A DNA stretch of 64,000 nt, from assembly GCF_002551245.1 (NCBI RefSeq), contig NZ_NTGZ01000001.1, positions 62,001-126,000 on the forward strand, read 5' to 3'. Under the pieces are notes generated by a model, which had not been told where the DNA came from, did not search any database, and saw only the letters and a program-made list of their open reading frames with translations. Source of the DNA: Streptomyces sp. rh34 (GTDB taxonomy: Bacteria > Actinomycetota > Actinomycetes > Streptomycetales > Streptomycetaceae). Made by a program: the position numbers and the translations under genes. Numbering within the stretch: the first letter of the stretch is position 1; each line of letters opens with the position of its first letter. This document shows positions 55,624 to 64,000 of the stretch, in pieces.

Positions 55624-56892
55624 ATGTCTGTCGCGCGTGACCTGCGCACCCTGCTGCGCCTGCGGAACTTCCGCCGCCTGCTCACCGTGCGGCTGCTGTC
55701 CCAGTCCGCCGACGGCGTCTACCAAGTCGCCCTCGCCGCGTACGTCGTCTTCTCCCCCGAGAAGCAGACGTCGGCCGCCGCCATCGCTTCCGCGATGGCC
55801 GTACTCCTCCTGCCCTACTCCCTGATCGGGCCCTTCGCGGGGGTTCTGCTGGACCGCTGGCCCCGACGGCAGGTCTTCCTCTACGGGAACCTTCTGCGGG
55901 CCGCTCTGGCCTGCTCCACGGCCCTGCTGATTCTCGCCTCGGTGCCCGACTGGCTCTTCTACGCCTCGGCCCTGTGCGTCACCGCCGTCAACCGTTTCGT
56001 GCTGGCCGGTCTCTCCGCCGCCCTGCCCCGGGTGGTCGACACCGACCGCCTCGTCGTCGCCAACTCCCTGTCCCCCACCGCGGGCACCCTGGCGGCCACC
56101 GCGGGAGGCGGCCTCGCTTTCGTCGTGCGGCTGGTGGCTGACGAGTCCGACGCGGCGGTCGTCCTGCTGGGGTCGATGCTCTACCTGCTCTCCGCGCTGG
56201 CGTCCCTGAGCCTGCCCCGCACCCTGCTGGGACCGGATACCGACGGGAGGCCCCTGCGGCTGCGGTCCGCTCTGGCCGTCACCGCACGCGGGCTCATCGC
56301 CGGGCTGCGCCATCTGGCACAGCGGAGACATGCGGCCGGGGCACTGGCCGCGATGACCGTGATCCGCTTCTGTTACGGCGCGCTCACCGTGATGGTGCTC
56401 ATGCTGTGCCGCTACGCCTGGTCGGACACCGAGTCCGACGGGCTGGCGCTGCTCGGTCTGGCGGTCGGGGTGTCCGGCGCGGGGTTCTTCGTCGCCGCCG
56501 TCCTCACCCCATGGGCGGTGGGTCAGCTCGGCCGGTACGGATGGATCGTGGGCTGCGCCGGCGCGGCGGCGGTCCTGGTGCCCGCCCTGGGCCTCTCCTT
56601 CGCTCCCGCCCCGATGCTGATCGCCGCGTTCGTGCTCGGCGTCGTGACCCAGGGTTCGAAGATCGCGACCGACACGGTCGTGCAGACCTCGGTCGACGAT
56701 TCCTTCCGCGGCCGGGTCTTCGCGCTCTACGACGTGCTCTTCAACGTCGCGTTCGTGAGCGCCGCAGGGGTGGCGGCCCTGATGCTCCCGCCGGACGGCA
56801 GATCAGTCGCCGTCGTGACGGTCGTGTCGGTGCTGTACGCGGTGGTCGCGGCGGCGATGTTCCGCCGGCGACGCACCGACGCCCACCGGTAA
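55624..56892 (+). CDS. MFS transporter
   Basis: 422 aa, about twelve membrane spans, of the MFS_3/enterobactin-exporter-like type. LLTVRLLSQSADGVYQVALAA (about 19-39) and the loop DRWPRRQVFLYGN after span 2 support this. Substrate unknown. ATG 55624 has no clear ribosome site; GTG 55609 is an alternative overlapping the preceding terminator. It ends 8 bp before a 54-bp parS-centred palindrome. Confidence 0.87.
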   Translation: MSVARDLRTLLRLRNFRRLLTVRLLSQSADGVYQVALAAYVVFSPEKQTSAAAIASAMAVLLLPYSLIGPFAGVLLDRWPRRQVFLYGNLLRAALACSTALLILASVPDWLFYASALCVTAVNRFVLAGLSAALPRVVDTDRLVVANSLSPTAGTLAATAGGGLAFVVRLVADESDAAVVLLGSMLYLLSALASLSLPRTLLGPDTDGRPLRLRSALAVTARGLIAGLRHLAQRRHAAGALAAMTVIRFCYGALTVMVLMLCRYAWSDTESDGLALLGLAVGVSGAGFFVAAVLTPWAVGQLGRYGWIVGCAGAAAVLVPALGLSFAPAPMLIAAFVLGVVTQGSKIATDTVVQTSVDDSFRGRVFALYDVLFNVAFVSAAGVAALMLPPDGRSVAVVTVVSVLYAVVAAAMFRRRRTDAHR

Positions 56893-56919
56893 CCGGTCAT
56901 GGATGTGCCGAGGGGCGTT

Positions 56920-56933
56920 GTTTCACGTGAAAC
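56920..56933. other. parS: parS site at the centre of a 54-bp perfect palindrome
   Basis: Perfect GTTTCACGTGAAAC exactly at the centre of a palindrome covering 56900-56953 (27 paired bases each side), between the convergent MFS and cca genes. It should fold as a very strong hairpin in RNA. Confidence 0.95.
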
Positions 56934-56962
56934 AACGCCCCTCGGCACATCCAACGGCTGAT

Positions 56963-56976
56963 GTTTCACGTGAAAC
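56963..56976. other. parS: parS site, second of a pair
   Basis: Perfect GTTTCACGTGAAAC centred 43 bp from the preceding one, 15 bp from the cca stop. Confidence 0.92.
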
Positions 56977-56991
56977 ACCGCCCCGCCGGGC

Positions 56992-58434
56992 TCAGTCCTG
57001 CCGCGCCCACCACTCCTTGAGTGCCGCCACCGCCGCATCCCTCTCCATCGGCCCGTGCTCCAGGCGCAGCTCCAGCAGGAACCCGTACGCCTTGCCGATC
57101 ACCGGGCCGGGACCGACACCGAGGATCTGCATGATCTCGTTGCCGTCCAGGTCGGGGCGGATCGATTCGAGCTCTTCCTGCTCCTGCAGCAGGGCGATGC
57201 GCTCCTCCAGCCCGTCATAGGTGCGGGAGAGCGCGTTCGCCTTGCGCTTGTTCCGGGTCGTGCAGTCCGACCGGGTCAGCTTGTGGAGACGTTCGAGCAG
57301 CGGCCCGGCGTCGCGCACATACCGGCGCACCGCGGAGTCGGTCCACTCTCCGTCGCCGTACCCGTGGAAGCGCAGGTGCAGTTCCACCAGCTTCGACACG
57401 TCCTTGACCAGCTCGTTGGAGTACTTGAGCTCGGTCATGCGCTTCTTCGTCATCTTCGCGCCCACCACTTCGTGGTGGTGGAAGGAGACCCTGCCGTCCT
57501 TCTCGAAGCGGCGGGTCCTCGGCTTGCCGATGTCATGGAGCAGCGCGGCCAGACGCAGCACGAGGTCGGGTCCGTCCTCCTCCAGGCCGATGGCCTGCTC
57601 CAGGACGGTCAGCGAGTGCTCGTAGACGTCCTTGTGACGGTGATGCTCGTCACTCTCCAGGCGCAGTGCGGGAAGCTCGGGCAGCACCTGCTCGGCCAGC
57701 CCCGTGTCGACCAGGAGCCCCAGACCCTTGCGCGGGTGCTGAGAGAGCAGCAGCTTGTTGAGTTCGTCGCGGACCCGCTCGGCGGAGACGATGCCGATCC
57801 GCGCGGCCATCCCCGTCATGGCGGTGACGACGTCGGGGGCGACCTCGAAGTCGAGCTGCGCGGCAAAGCGGGCCGCGCGCAGCATGCGCAGCGGGTCGTC
57901 GGAGAAGGAGGCCTCGGGCGTGCCCGGAGTGCGCAGCACCCGCTCGGCGAGGTCCTTGAGACCTCCGTACGGGTCGACGAACTCCTTCTGCGGCAGAGCC
58001 ACGGCCATCGCGTTGACCGTGAAGTCGCGGCGTACGAGGTCGTCCTCGATGGAGTCGCCGTAGGAGACCTCCGGCTTGCGCGAGGTCCGGTCGTAGGCCT
58101 CGGACCGGTAGGTCGTGACCTCGATCTGATAGCCGTCCTTCTGGGAACCGACGGTGCCGAAGGCGATCCCGACCTCCCACACCGAGTCGGCCCAGGGCCG
58201 GACGATCTTGAGCACGTCCTCGGGGCGGGCATCGGTGGTGAAGTCCAAGTCGTTCCCGAGCCTGCCCAGCAGTGCGTCGCGGACCGAGCCGCCGACCAGC
58301 GCGAGGCCGAATCCGGCCTCCTGGAATCGACGGGCGAGGTCGTCGGCTACCGGGGACACCCGGAGCAGTTCACTCACCGCGCGGTGCTGCACCTGGCTCA
58401 GTGCACTGGCGTTCTCTTCGTTGGCGTTCGGCAC
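56992..58434 (-). CDS. cca: CCA tRNA nucleotidyltransferase
   Basis: 480 aa. The class II head has LVGGSVRDALLGRLGNDLDF (about 40-59) with the catalytic D-x-D, then RRDFTVNAMA near 125 and an RNA-binding domain. An HD domain follows (LLHDIGKPRTRR near 297), giving phosphohydrolase activity in relatives. It adds or repairs CCA at tRNA 3' ends. GTG 58434 fits family N-termini (VPNANEENA); GTG 58455 would add seven residues. Neither has a Shine-Dalgarno, so it may be leaderless. Confidence 0.94.
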   Translation of the reverse strand: MPNANEENASALSQVQHRAVSELLRVSPVADDLARRFQEAGFGLALVGGSVRDALLGRLGNDLDFTTDARPEDVLKIVRPWADSVWEVGIAFGTVGSQKDGYQIEVTTYRSEAYDRTSRKPEVSYGDSIEDDLVRRDFTVNAMAVALPQKEFVDPYGGLKDLAERVLRTPGTPEASFSDDPLRMLRAARFAAQLDFEVAPDVVTAMTGMAARIGIVSAERVRDELNKLLLSQHPRKGLGLLVDTGLAEQVLPELPALRLESDEHHRHKDVYEHSLTVLEQAIGLEEDGPDLVLRLAALLHDIGKPRTRRFEKDGRVSFHHHEVVGAKMTKKRMTELKYSNELVKDVSKLVELHLRFHGYGDGEWTDSAVRRYVRDAGPLLERLHKLTRSDCTTRNKRKANALSRTYDGLEERIALLQEQEELESIRPDLDGNEIMQILGVGPGPVIGKAYGFLLELRLEHGPMERDAAVAALKEWWARQD

Positions 58435-58614
58435 AACAGAAAAGGGTACGTGCACGGACCGGCCGGGGCGTCATCGTTTACGGGGACCCTGCGGGATACC
58501 CGCGATCATGTGCGATGGACCCCAGCACTTCGGCCCGCCGCACCTCGTTACCATGCGGGGACGCAGGACCGAGCGATCGACAGCATCTGATGACGACGAG
58601 GGACGGGTAGGCGC

Positions 58615-60909
58615 GTGGCCGAGGCGGCAGACTTCCAGGGGACGCGTCCCTCTCCTGCCCGCCGGTGGCTCCGGCGCACGGCCTCAGCGGTGCTCGGAGC
58701 ACCGCTGCTGGCCGGTCTGCTGGCCGTTCCGGCCGCGGATGCCGCTCCGGCCGCCAAGCCCGCCAAGGCCCCCACCGGCTCCCGTACGGTCGATGTGTCC
58801 CTGAACACGCTCTCCCCGAGCGTTCCGGCGGAGGACGACACCCTGACCGTCTCCGGAACACTCACCAACAGGGGCAAGGAGACGGTCAGCAGCGCCGAGG
58901 TCGACCTGCGGGTCGGCCCCCGGCTCTCCGGCCGTGGAGAGGTCGACGACGCCGCGAAGCGCTCCGCGTACGTTCCGGGCGTCGACCCGGCCACCGTCGG
59001 GGACAAGTACACGGTGAAGTTCCCCAAGCTCGCCAAGGGGATCAGCCAGGACTTCACGCTCACCGTGCCCGTCGACAAGCTCGGCCTGGACGACCCGGGC
59101 GTCTACCAGCTCGGCGTCTCGGTCTCCGGCCGTACGACCACCACCCCCTACGAGCGGGTACTGGGCATCGAGCGCTCGTACCTGCCCTGGCAGCCCGAGG
59201 CGAGCGACAGCAGGACGAAGCTCACCTTCCTCTGGCCCCTGATCGCGTCTCCCCACGTCACGGCGGAGACCCGCTCGGACGAACAGCAGACCCCCGTGTT
59301 CACCGACGACGACCTGGCCAAGGAACTGGCGCCCGGTGGCCGGCTGGAGCAGATGGTGTCCCTGGGCAGTCGGCTCCCCGTGACCTGGGTCGTCGACCCG
59401 GACCTTCTGGCGAGCGTCGCGGCGATGGCCGGGAAGTACGAGGTCGAGTCGGATGACACGACCGTCCCGGGCAAGAACCAGGCCGTCGCCAAGCAGTGGC
59501 TCACCGCGCTGGAGAAGGTGGTGGAGGACGGCAAGGTGGTCGCGCTGCCGTTCGCCGACCCCGATCTGGCCTCCATCGCGCACCGCGGCAAGAACGTCTC
59601 CGGAACGCTCAGCCATCTGCAGAACGCGTCCGCGGTGGCCGCGACCACGGTGGAGACCATCCTCCATGTGAAGCCGTCCACCGACTTCGCCTGGCCCGTG
59701 AACGGCGCCGTGGACTCCTCCATCGTCGATGTGGCGACCTCGGCGGGGGCCCACAACGTGATCGCCCGCAGCGACAGCTTCCGGGAGACCACGAAACTTC
59801 CGTACACGCCGACCGCGGCGCGGCCGATCGGCGGAGGCACCACCGCGGTCGTCGCGGACGCGCGGCTGTCGACCTTGTTCGACGGCGACATGTCGAGGGC
59901 GGGCTCCGCCACCCGCGCGGTCCAGAAGTTCCTCGCCCAGACCCTCGCACTGACCGAGCAGGCGCCGGACAACGAGCGCAGCATCGTCGTGGCCCCGCCG
60001 CGGATGCCCACCGCCGCACAGGCCCAGACGATGGCCCGCGCTCTGGAGGGCCTGGCGGGCAACCGCTGGACCCAGCCCCTCGACCTCGTCGCCGCCGCCG
60101 AGGTGAAGCCCGACCCGAGGGCCACCGCCAAGGTCCCCCGGGCCTCCGCGTACCCCAAGAAGCTCCGGGCCCAGGAACTGCCCACGCAGGCGTTCCAGGA
60201 CATCCGCACCACCCAGGGCTCGCTCGACAGCTTCGAGACGATCCTGACGCAGCCCGAGCGCGTGGTGACGCCCTTCGGCAACGCCGTCAACCGCTCGATG
60301 TCGACGTCCTGGCGCGGACGGTCCCTGGCCGCGCAGCAGTACCGGGACGCGGTCCGCGACTACCTGCAGAGCCTCACCTCCGAGGTGCAGCTCATCGAGA
60401 AGTCCGACGTCACCCTCTCCGGGCGCAGCGCGACGATCCCCGTCACCGTGCAGAACAAGCTGGTGCAGGGCGTGGACCGGCTGGTTCTCCAGCTGACCTC
60501 GGACAACATCCGGCTCAAGTTCAACGACGACGGGAGCACGGCCGAACTGCCGGTCGGCGTCGCGGGGGGCCACAGCCAGTCGGTGAAGTTCGACACGGCG
60601 ACCAGCGCCAACGGCCGCGCCCAGGTGACAGCCCGGCTGTTCACGGAGGACGGCACCCAGTACGGCGAGGAAATGACCTTCACCGTGAAGGTCTCCGAGG
60701 TGACGCCCACCGTGCTGCTCGTCATCGCCGGCGGTCTGCTGCTCCTGGTGCTGGCGGGCGTCAGGATGTACAGCCACCGCAAGCGCGCCGTGGCAAGCGA
60801 CACGGCGGACGGCAACGGCGGCGGACCCGAGCAGCCGAGTGACCCGACTCCGGACACCGGTCCGGAAAGCGGGGCCCCGTCGGGAACGGGTGAGAAAGTG
60901 GACCGTTGA
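58615..60909 (+). CDS. DUF6049-like secreted, membrane-anchored protein
   Basis: 764 aa. A signal peptide with Arg pairs (about 16-45, ending near ADAAPA), a large extracellular part beginning with a CARDB-like beta domain (about 55-175) and a polysaccharide-deacetylase-like region near 210-490, one span near 700-720 (VLLVIAGGLLLLVLAGVRMY) and a short basic tail. It always sits before murJ in Streptomyces, so an envelope role tied to lipid II export is likely. No catalytic site was identified. GTG 58615 after GAGGGACGGG. Confidence 0.86.
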   Translation: MAEAADFQGTRPSPARRWLRRTASAVLGAPLLAGLLAVPAADAAPAAKPAKAPTGSRTVDVSLNTLSPSVPAEDDTLTVSGTLTNRGKETVSSAEVDLRVGPRLSGRGEVDDAAKRSAYVPGVDPATVGDKYTVKFPKLAKGISQDFTLTVPVDKLGLDDPGVYQLGVSVSGRTTTTPYERVLGIERSYLPWQPEASDSRTKLTFLWPLIASPHVTAETRSDEQQTPVFTDDDLAKELAPGGRLEQMVSLGSRLPVTWVVDPDLLASVAAMAGKYEVESDDTTVPGKNQAVAKQWLTALEKVVEDGKVVALPFADPDLASIAHRGKNVSGTLSHLQNASAVAATTVETILHVKPSTDFAWPVNGAVDSSIVDVATSAGAHNVIARSDSFRETTKLPYTPTAARPIGGGTTAVVADARLSTLFDGDMSRAGSATRAVQKFLAQTLALTEQAPDNERSIVVAPPRMPTAAQAQTMARALEGLAGNRWTQPLDLVAAAEVKPDPRATAKVPRASAYPKKLRAQELPTQAFQDIRTTQGSLDSFETILTQPERVVTPFGNAVNRSMSTSWRGRSLAAQQYRDAVRDYLQSLTSEVQLIEKSDVTLSGRSATIPVTVQNKLVQGVDRLVLQLTSDNIRLKFNDDGSTAELPVGVAGGHSQSVKFDTATSANGRAQVTARLFTEDGTQYGEEMTFTVKVSEVTPTVLLVIAGGLLLLVLAGVRMYSHRKRAVASDTADGNGGGPEQPSDPTPDTGPESGAPSGTGEKVDR

Positions 60910-60959
60910 GCGATGTCTGTCGTGGCCGGTCGGCCGGGGACGATGAGGTAGGGGTTTCC

Positions 60960-63122
60960 ATGAACGCGCCGTACGACGGTGACCGCGGCCAGGGCGCGGG
61001 CGGAGCAGCGTCTCCGGGCGGGCCTCCGGTTCCTCCGGGCGCGGGCCAGGACGGCTCCGTGCCGCCGGACCCGTACCTCCAGCACGCCTACGAGGACGAC
61101 CCCTACCGGGCGCAGGGCCTGGCCGCCCAGGACCCGGTGGGCGAGGCGCTCTACGACCGCGCCGCGCACCCACCGCCGCCTCCCGGCACGTACCAGGAGC
61201 CGGGGCCGCTCTACCAGCAGCCGCCCACCACTCCGTACGCCCCCGACCCGCGCATCTGGGCCCAGACGCCGCCCCCCGAGCCGGCGGGGCCCTCACGGCA
61301 CCTGCCGTACGGGGACCGCCCGGCGACCACGCAGTTCGTCGGAGTCGACGCCCTCGTCACTCAGGCGTCGGACGACCGGCAGGAGCCGGACGCCTTCGCC
61401 CATCTCTTCCGGGACCAGGAGGGGTCGGGGAAGCCCCCCGTACCGCCCCAGCCCGAACCGGCTCCCGCACCCGCGCCCGCCCAGGGCGGCGGCGGCAAGG
61501 TCTCCGGAATCCTCAAGTCCAGCGCGGTCATGGCCGCCGGCACCCTCGTCTCCCGGCTCACCGGGTTCGTGCGGTCCCTGGTGATCACCGCCGCACTCGG
61601 CGCCGTACTGCTCGGCGACAGCTTCACCATCGCGTACACCCTGCCGACGATGATCTACATCCTCACCGTCGGCGGCGGTCTGAACTCGGTCTTCGTCCCG
61701 CAGCTCGTCCGTGCCATGAAGAACGACGAGGACGGCGGCGAGGCCTTCGCGAACCGGCTGCTGACGCTGGTGATGGTCGCGCTCGGTGCGATCGTCGCCG
61801 TCGCGGTGTTCGCCGCGCCGACGCTGATCCACATGCTGTCACCCACGATCGCGAACGACGTCGCCGCCAACAGCGTCGCCGTCACCTTCGCCCGCTACTG
61901 CCTGCCGACCATCTTCTTCATGGGCGTGCACGTGGTGATGGGTCAGATCCTCAACGCCCGCGGCAGGTTCGGCGCGATGATGTGGACCCCGGTCCTCAAC
62001 AACATCGTCATGATCATCACGTTCGGGCTGTTCATCTGGGTCTACGGCACATCCGGTGAGTCACAGATGGGCGTGGACACCATCCCGCCGGAGGGCGTCC
62101 GGCTGCTGGGAATCGGCACCCTGCTCGGCCTCGTCGTCCAGTCCCTGGCGATGATCCCCTACCTGCGCGAGACGGGCTTCCGCTTCCGCCCCCGGTTCGA
62201 CTGGAAGGGCCACGGGCTGGGCAGGACCATCAAGCTGGCCAAGTGGACCGTGCTCTTCGTCCTCGCCAACCAGGCCGGTGTGCTGGTCGTCACCCAGCTG
62301 TCCACGGCGGCCGGCGCGGCCTCGGGCCACGACGGCACCGGGTTCCTGGCCTACTCCAACGCCCAGCTGATCTGGGGCATGCCGCAGGCCATCATCACCG
62401 TCTCGGTCATGGCTGCTCTGCTGCCCCGCATCTCCCGCGCCGCCCACGACAACGACCCGGGTGCGGTCCGCGACGACATCTCGCAGGGACTGCGCAACTC
62501 GGCCGTCGCCATCGTCCCGGTGGCCTTCGCCTTCCTGGCGCTCGGCCTGCCGATGGCCACCCTGCTGTACGCGTCCAGCGGCATCGAGGCCGCCCGCTCC
62601 ATGGGCTTCATCCTCATGGCCTTCGCGCTCGGCCTGATCCCGTACTCCGTGCAGTACGTCGTCCTCCGCGGGTTCTACGCCTACGAGGACACCCGCACCC
62701 CCTTCTACAACACGGTCATCGTGGCCGCCGCCAACGCCGCCGCCTCCGCACTCTGTTACGTCGTCCTGCCCGCCCGCTGGGCGGTCGTCGGCATGGCCTT
62801 CTCCTACGGTCTGGCCTACGCGGTCGGCGTCGGCGTCGCCTGGCGCCGGCTGCGCGACCGGCTGGGCGGCGACCTGGACGGCGCGCACATCGTGCGCACC
62901 TACGCCCGCCTCTGCATGGCCGCGGTGCCCGCCGCACTGGTCGGCGGCGCCGCCGGATTCGGCATCCTGGAACTGGTCGGCACCGGCGCTCTCGGCTCGC
63001 TGGCCGCGCTGATCTGCGGCGGCGTCCTCCTCCTCGGCATCTTTTTCGTCGCGGCGAAGAAGATGCGCATCGAAGAGGTCAACGGCCTGGTGGGCATGGT
63101 CCGTGGACGGCTCGGACGCTGA
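60960..63122 (+). CDS. murJ: Lipid II flippase MurJ (MviN)
   Basis: 720 aa. A Pro-rich cytosolic N-terminus of about 180 residues precedes fourteen membrane spans of the MATE-like MurJ fold (first: SSAVMAAGTLVSRLTGFVR, about 189-207). Central Arg residues of the hydrophilic cavity are conserved (SRLTGF). It flips lipid II outward for peptidoglycan synthesis. GAGGTAGGGG precedes ATG 60960. A TTG at 60906 overlapping the upstream stop could give a longer form. The pseudokinase gene follows 129 bp on. Confidence 0.94.
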   Translation: MNAPYDGDRGQGAGGAASPGGPPVPPGAGQDGSVPPDPYLQHAYEDDPYRAQGLAAQDPVGEALYDRAAHPPPPPGTYQEPGPLYQQPPTTPYAPDPRIWAQTPPPEPAGPSRHLPYGDRPATTQFVGVDALVTQASDDRQEPDAFAHLFRDQEGSGKPPVPPQPEPAPAPAPAQGGGGKVSGILKSSAVMAAGTLVSRLTGFVRSLVITAALGAVLLGDSFTIAYTLPTMIYILTVGGGLNSVFVPQLVRAMKNDEDGGEAFANRLLTLVMVALGAIVAVAVFAAPTLIHMLSPTIANDVAANSVAVTFARYCLPTIFFMGVHVVMGQILNARGRFGAMMWTPVLNNIVMIITFGLFIWVYGTSGESQMGVDTIPPEGVRLLGIGTLLGLVVQSLAMIPYLRETGFRFRPRFDWKGHGLGRTIKLAKWTVLFVLANQAGVLVVTQLSTAAGAASGHDGTGFLAYSNAQLIWGMPQAIITVSVMAALLPRISRAAHDNDPGAVRDDISQGLRNSAVAIVPVAFAFLALGLPMATLLYASSGIEAARSMGFILMAFALGLIPYSVQYVVLRGFYAYEDTRTPFYNTVIVAAANAAASALCYVVLPARWAVVGMAFSYGLAYAVGVGVAWRRLRDRLGGDLDGAHIVRTYARLCMAAVPAALVGGAAGFGILELVGTGALGSLAALICGGVLLLGIFFVAAKKMRIEEVNGLVGMVRGRLGR

Positions 63123-63251
63123 ATGAGCACGCGCCCGCACAACCATCGCCGCACTCCGCGTGTCGTGCATAGCGCCGGAGTGTGGGCACAATTGGCGTGA
63201 CTGTGCAGAGCTGGCTGGCATCGCGCAACGGATGGGGAGGCAGGAACGACG

Positions 63252-64000
63252 GTGGCGGAACGTAGCACGGCTGCCGTCGACGTGACCGACAACAGCGGCG
63301 ACGAGCCGCTGGCCGCCAAGGCGGACGAGGCCACGACCGACGGGACGGCGCAAGCCAAGGACACCAAGGGCGCGAGCCCCAAGGACACCGAGAACACGGA
63401 CGGTGGGCGGGAGCGTTCCGAGGCCGTTCCGGCGTCACCCGATCTGCACAGCGGTCACAAACTCGCCGGGCGCTACCGCCTGGAGGAGTGCGTCACCCGC
63501 CTGGACGGCTTCAGCAGCTGGCGTGCTGTCGACGAGAAGCTCCGCCGGGCGGTGGGCGTGCACCTGCTGCCCGCGGACCACCCGCGGGCCCGCTCGGTGC
63601 TGGCCGCCGCCCGCTCCTCGGCCCTGCTCGGCGACCCCCGCTTCGTCCAGGTCCTGGACGCCGTCGAGGAGAACGACCTCGTCTACGTGGTCCACGAATG
63701 GCTGCCGGACGCCACCGAGCTCACCGCTCTGCTGGCCACCGGGCCGATGGAGGCCCACGACGCCTACCAGCTCGTCAGCCAGCTCTCCCAGGCGATGGCC
63801 GCCGCCCACCGCGAGGGCCTGTCCCATCTGCGCCTCACCCCCGGCGCGGTCCTGCGCAGCTCCACCGGGCAGTACCGCATCCGCGGCCTCGCCGTGAACG
63901 CCGCCCTGCGCGGCATCACCGCGGAACACCCCCTCCGGACGGACACCGAGGCCATCGGCGCCCTCCTGTACGCCGCGCTGACCCACCGCTGGCCGTACGG
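63252..64000 (+). CDS. Serine/threonine protein-kinase-like pseudokinase, C-terminus cut by window
   Basis: 249 codons visible from GTG 63252 (AGGA 6-9 nt before it), open to the window edge. A charged Thr/Lys-rich tail of about 65 residues is followed by a kinase-like domain (LAGRYRLEE near 77). The Gly-rich loop is lost, the Lys of the VAVK strand is not seen (VGVHLLP), and the HRDLKP catalytic loop reads SHLRLTP, so it should not phosphorylate. In mycobacteria the MurJ homologue carries a fused pseudokinase; here it is a separate gene in the murJ operon and probably regulates MurJ. Confidence 0.85.
   Translation, partial: MAERSTAAVDVTDNSGDEPLAAKADEATTDGTAQAKDTKGASPKDTENTDGGRERSEAVPASPDLHSGHKLAGRYRLEECVTRLDGFSSWRAVDEKLRRAVGVHLLPADHPRARSVLAAARSSALLGDPRFVQVLDAVEENDLVYVVHEWLPDATELTALLATGPMEAHDAYQLVSQLSQAMAAAHREGLSHLRLTPGAVLRSSTGQYRIRGLAVNAALRGITAEHPLRTDTEAIGALLYAALTHRWPY

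Overview
The window is chromosomal DNA from a high-GC actinomycete, almost certainly a Streptomyces. The evidence is strong third-position GC bias, GTG/TTG starts, the ssgA-ssgR sporulation pair (restricted to morphologically complex actinomycetes), a fused cydDC ABC exporter, a femX-type glycyltransferase, and many copies of the Streptomyces parS 14-mer GTTTCACGTGAAAC. Gene order (murJ and an associated pseudokinase at the right end, then cca, ino1, a class A PBP, femX, rpsF-ssb-rpsR-rplI, dnaB, ssgA/ssgR, thiC, hisC, cydABDC) matches the conserved core near oriC in S. coelicolor. By that synteny oriC and parAB should lie a few tens of kb beyond the right edge. No rRNA, tRNA, CRISPR array, insertion sequence, prophage or conjugative element was found.

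Layout. 0-10 kb: a truncated hypothetical gene; a two-ATPase/two-permease ABC export operon (minus); a translationally coupled M24 peptidase / epoxide-hydrolase-SDR fusion / MerR operon; KptA and a luciferase-like oxidoreductase. 10-20 kb: a HAD phosphatase, a DevS-like double-GAF histidine kinase and the respiratory cluster cydA-cydB-cydDC with a Rex operator, then hisC. 20-30 kb: LacI regulator, PPP-type phosphatase, membrane proteins, thiC with a TPP riboswitch, YibE/F, and ssgA-ssgR. 30-42 kb: small metabolic, transport and regulator genes (cupin, holin-like, PLP lyase, Nudix, GNATs, MFS-MarR pair, serine hydrolase, DHFR-like, TetR, dienelactone hydrolase with an apparent ATT start). 40-46 kb: replication and ribosome genes (dnaB, MATE transporter, rplI-rpsR-ssb-rpsF). 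46-64 kb: an envelope block (FemX, alanine-racemase-like protein, GT87 mannosyltransferase, bifunctional PBP, PadR-ino1, MFS, cca, a DUF6049-like secreted protein, MurJ and the start of its pseudokinase partner).

The most notable non-coding layer is chromosome-maintenance DNA spread between ordinary genes. There are seven perfect parS sites. Three are the centre of longer perfect palindromes (28, 30 and 54 bp) lying between convergent genes, where they could also act as terminators. Two others supply the first codons of genes (M/V-F-H-V-K-P). There are also clusters of DnaA-box-like 9-mers at about 4.45, 8.16-8.21 and 42.23-42.32 kb. Together with the Rex site, a DevR-like motif, the TPP riboswitch and several regulator-adjacent repeats, these are the elements most worth following up.
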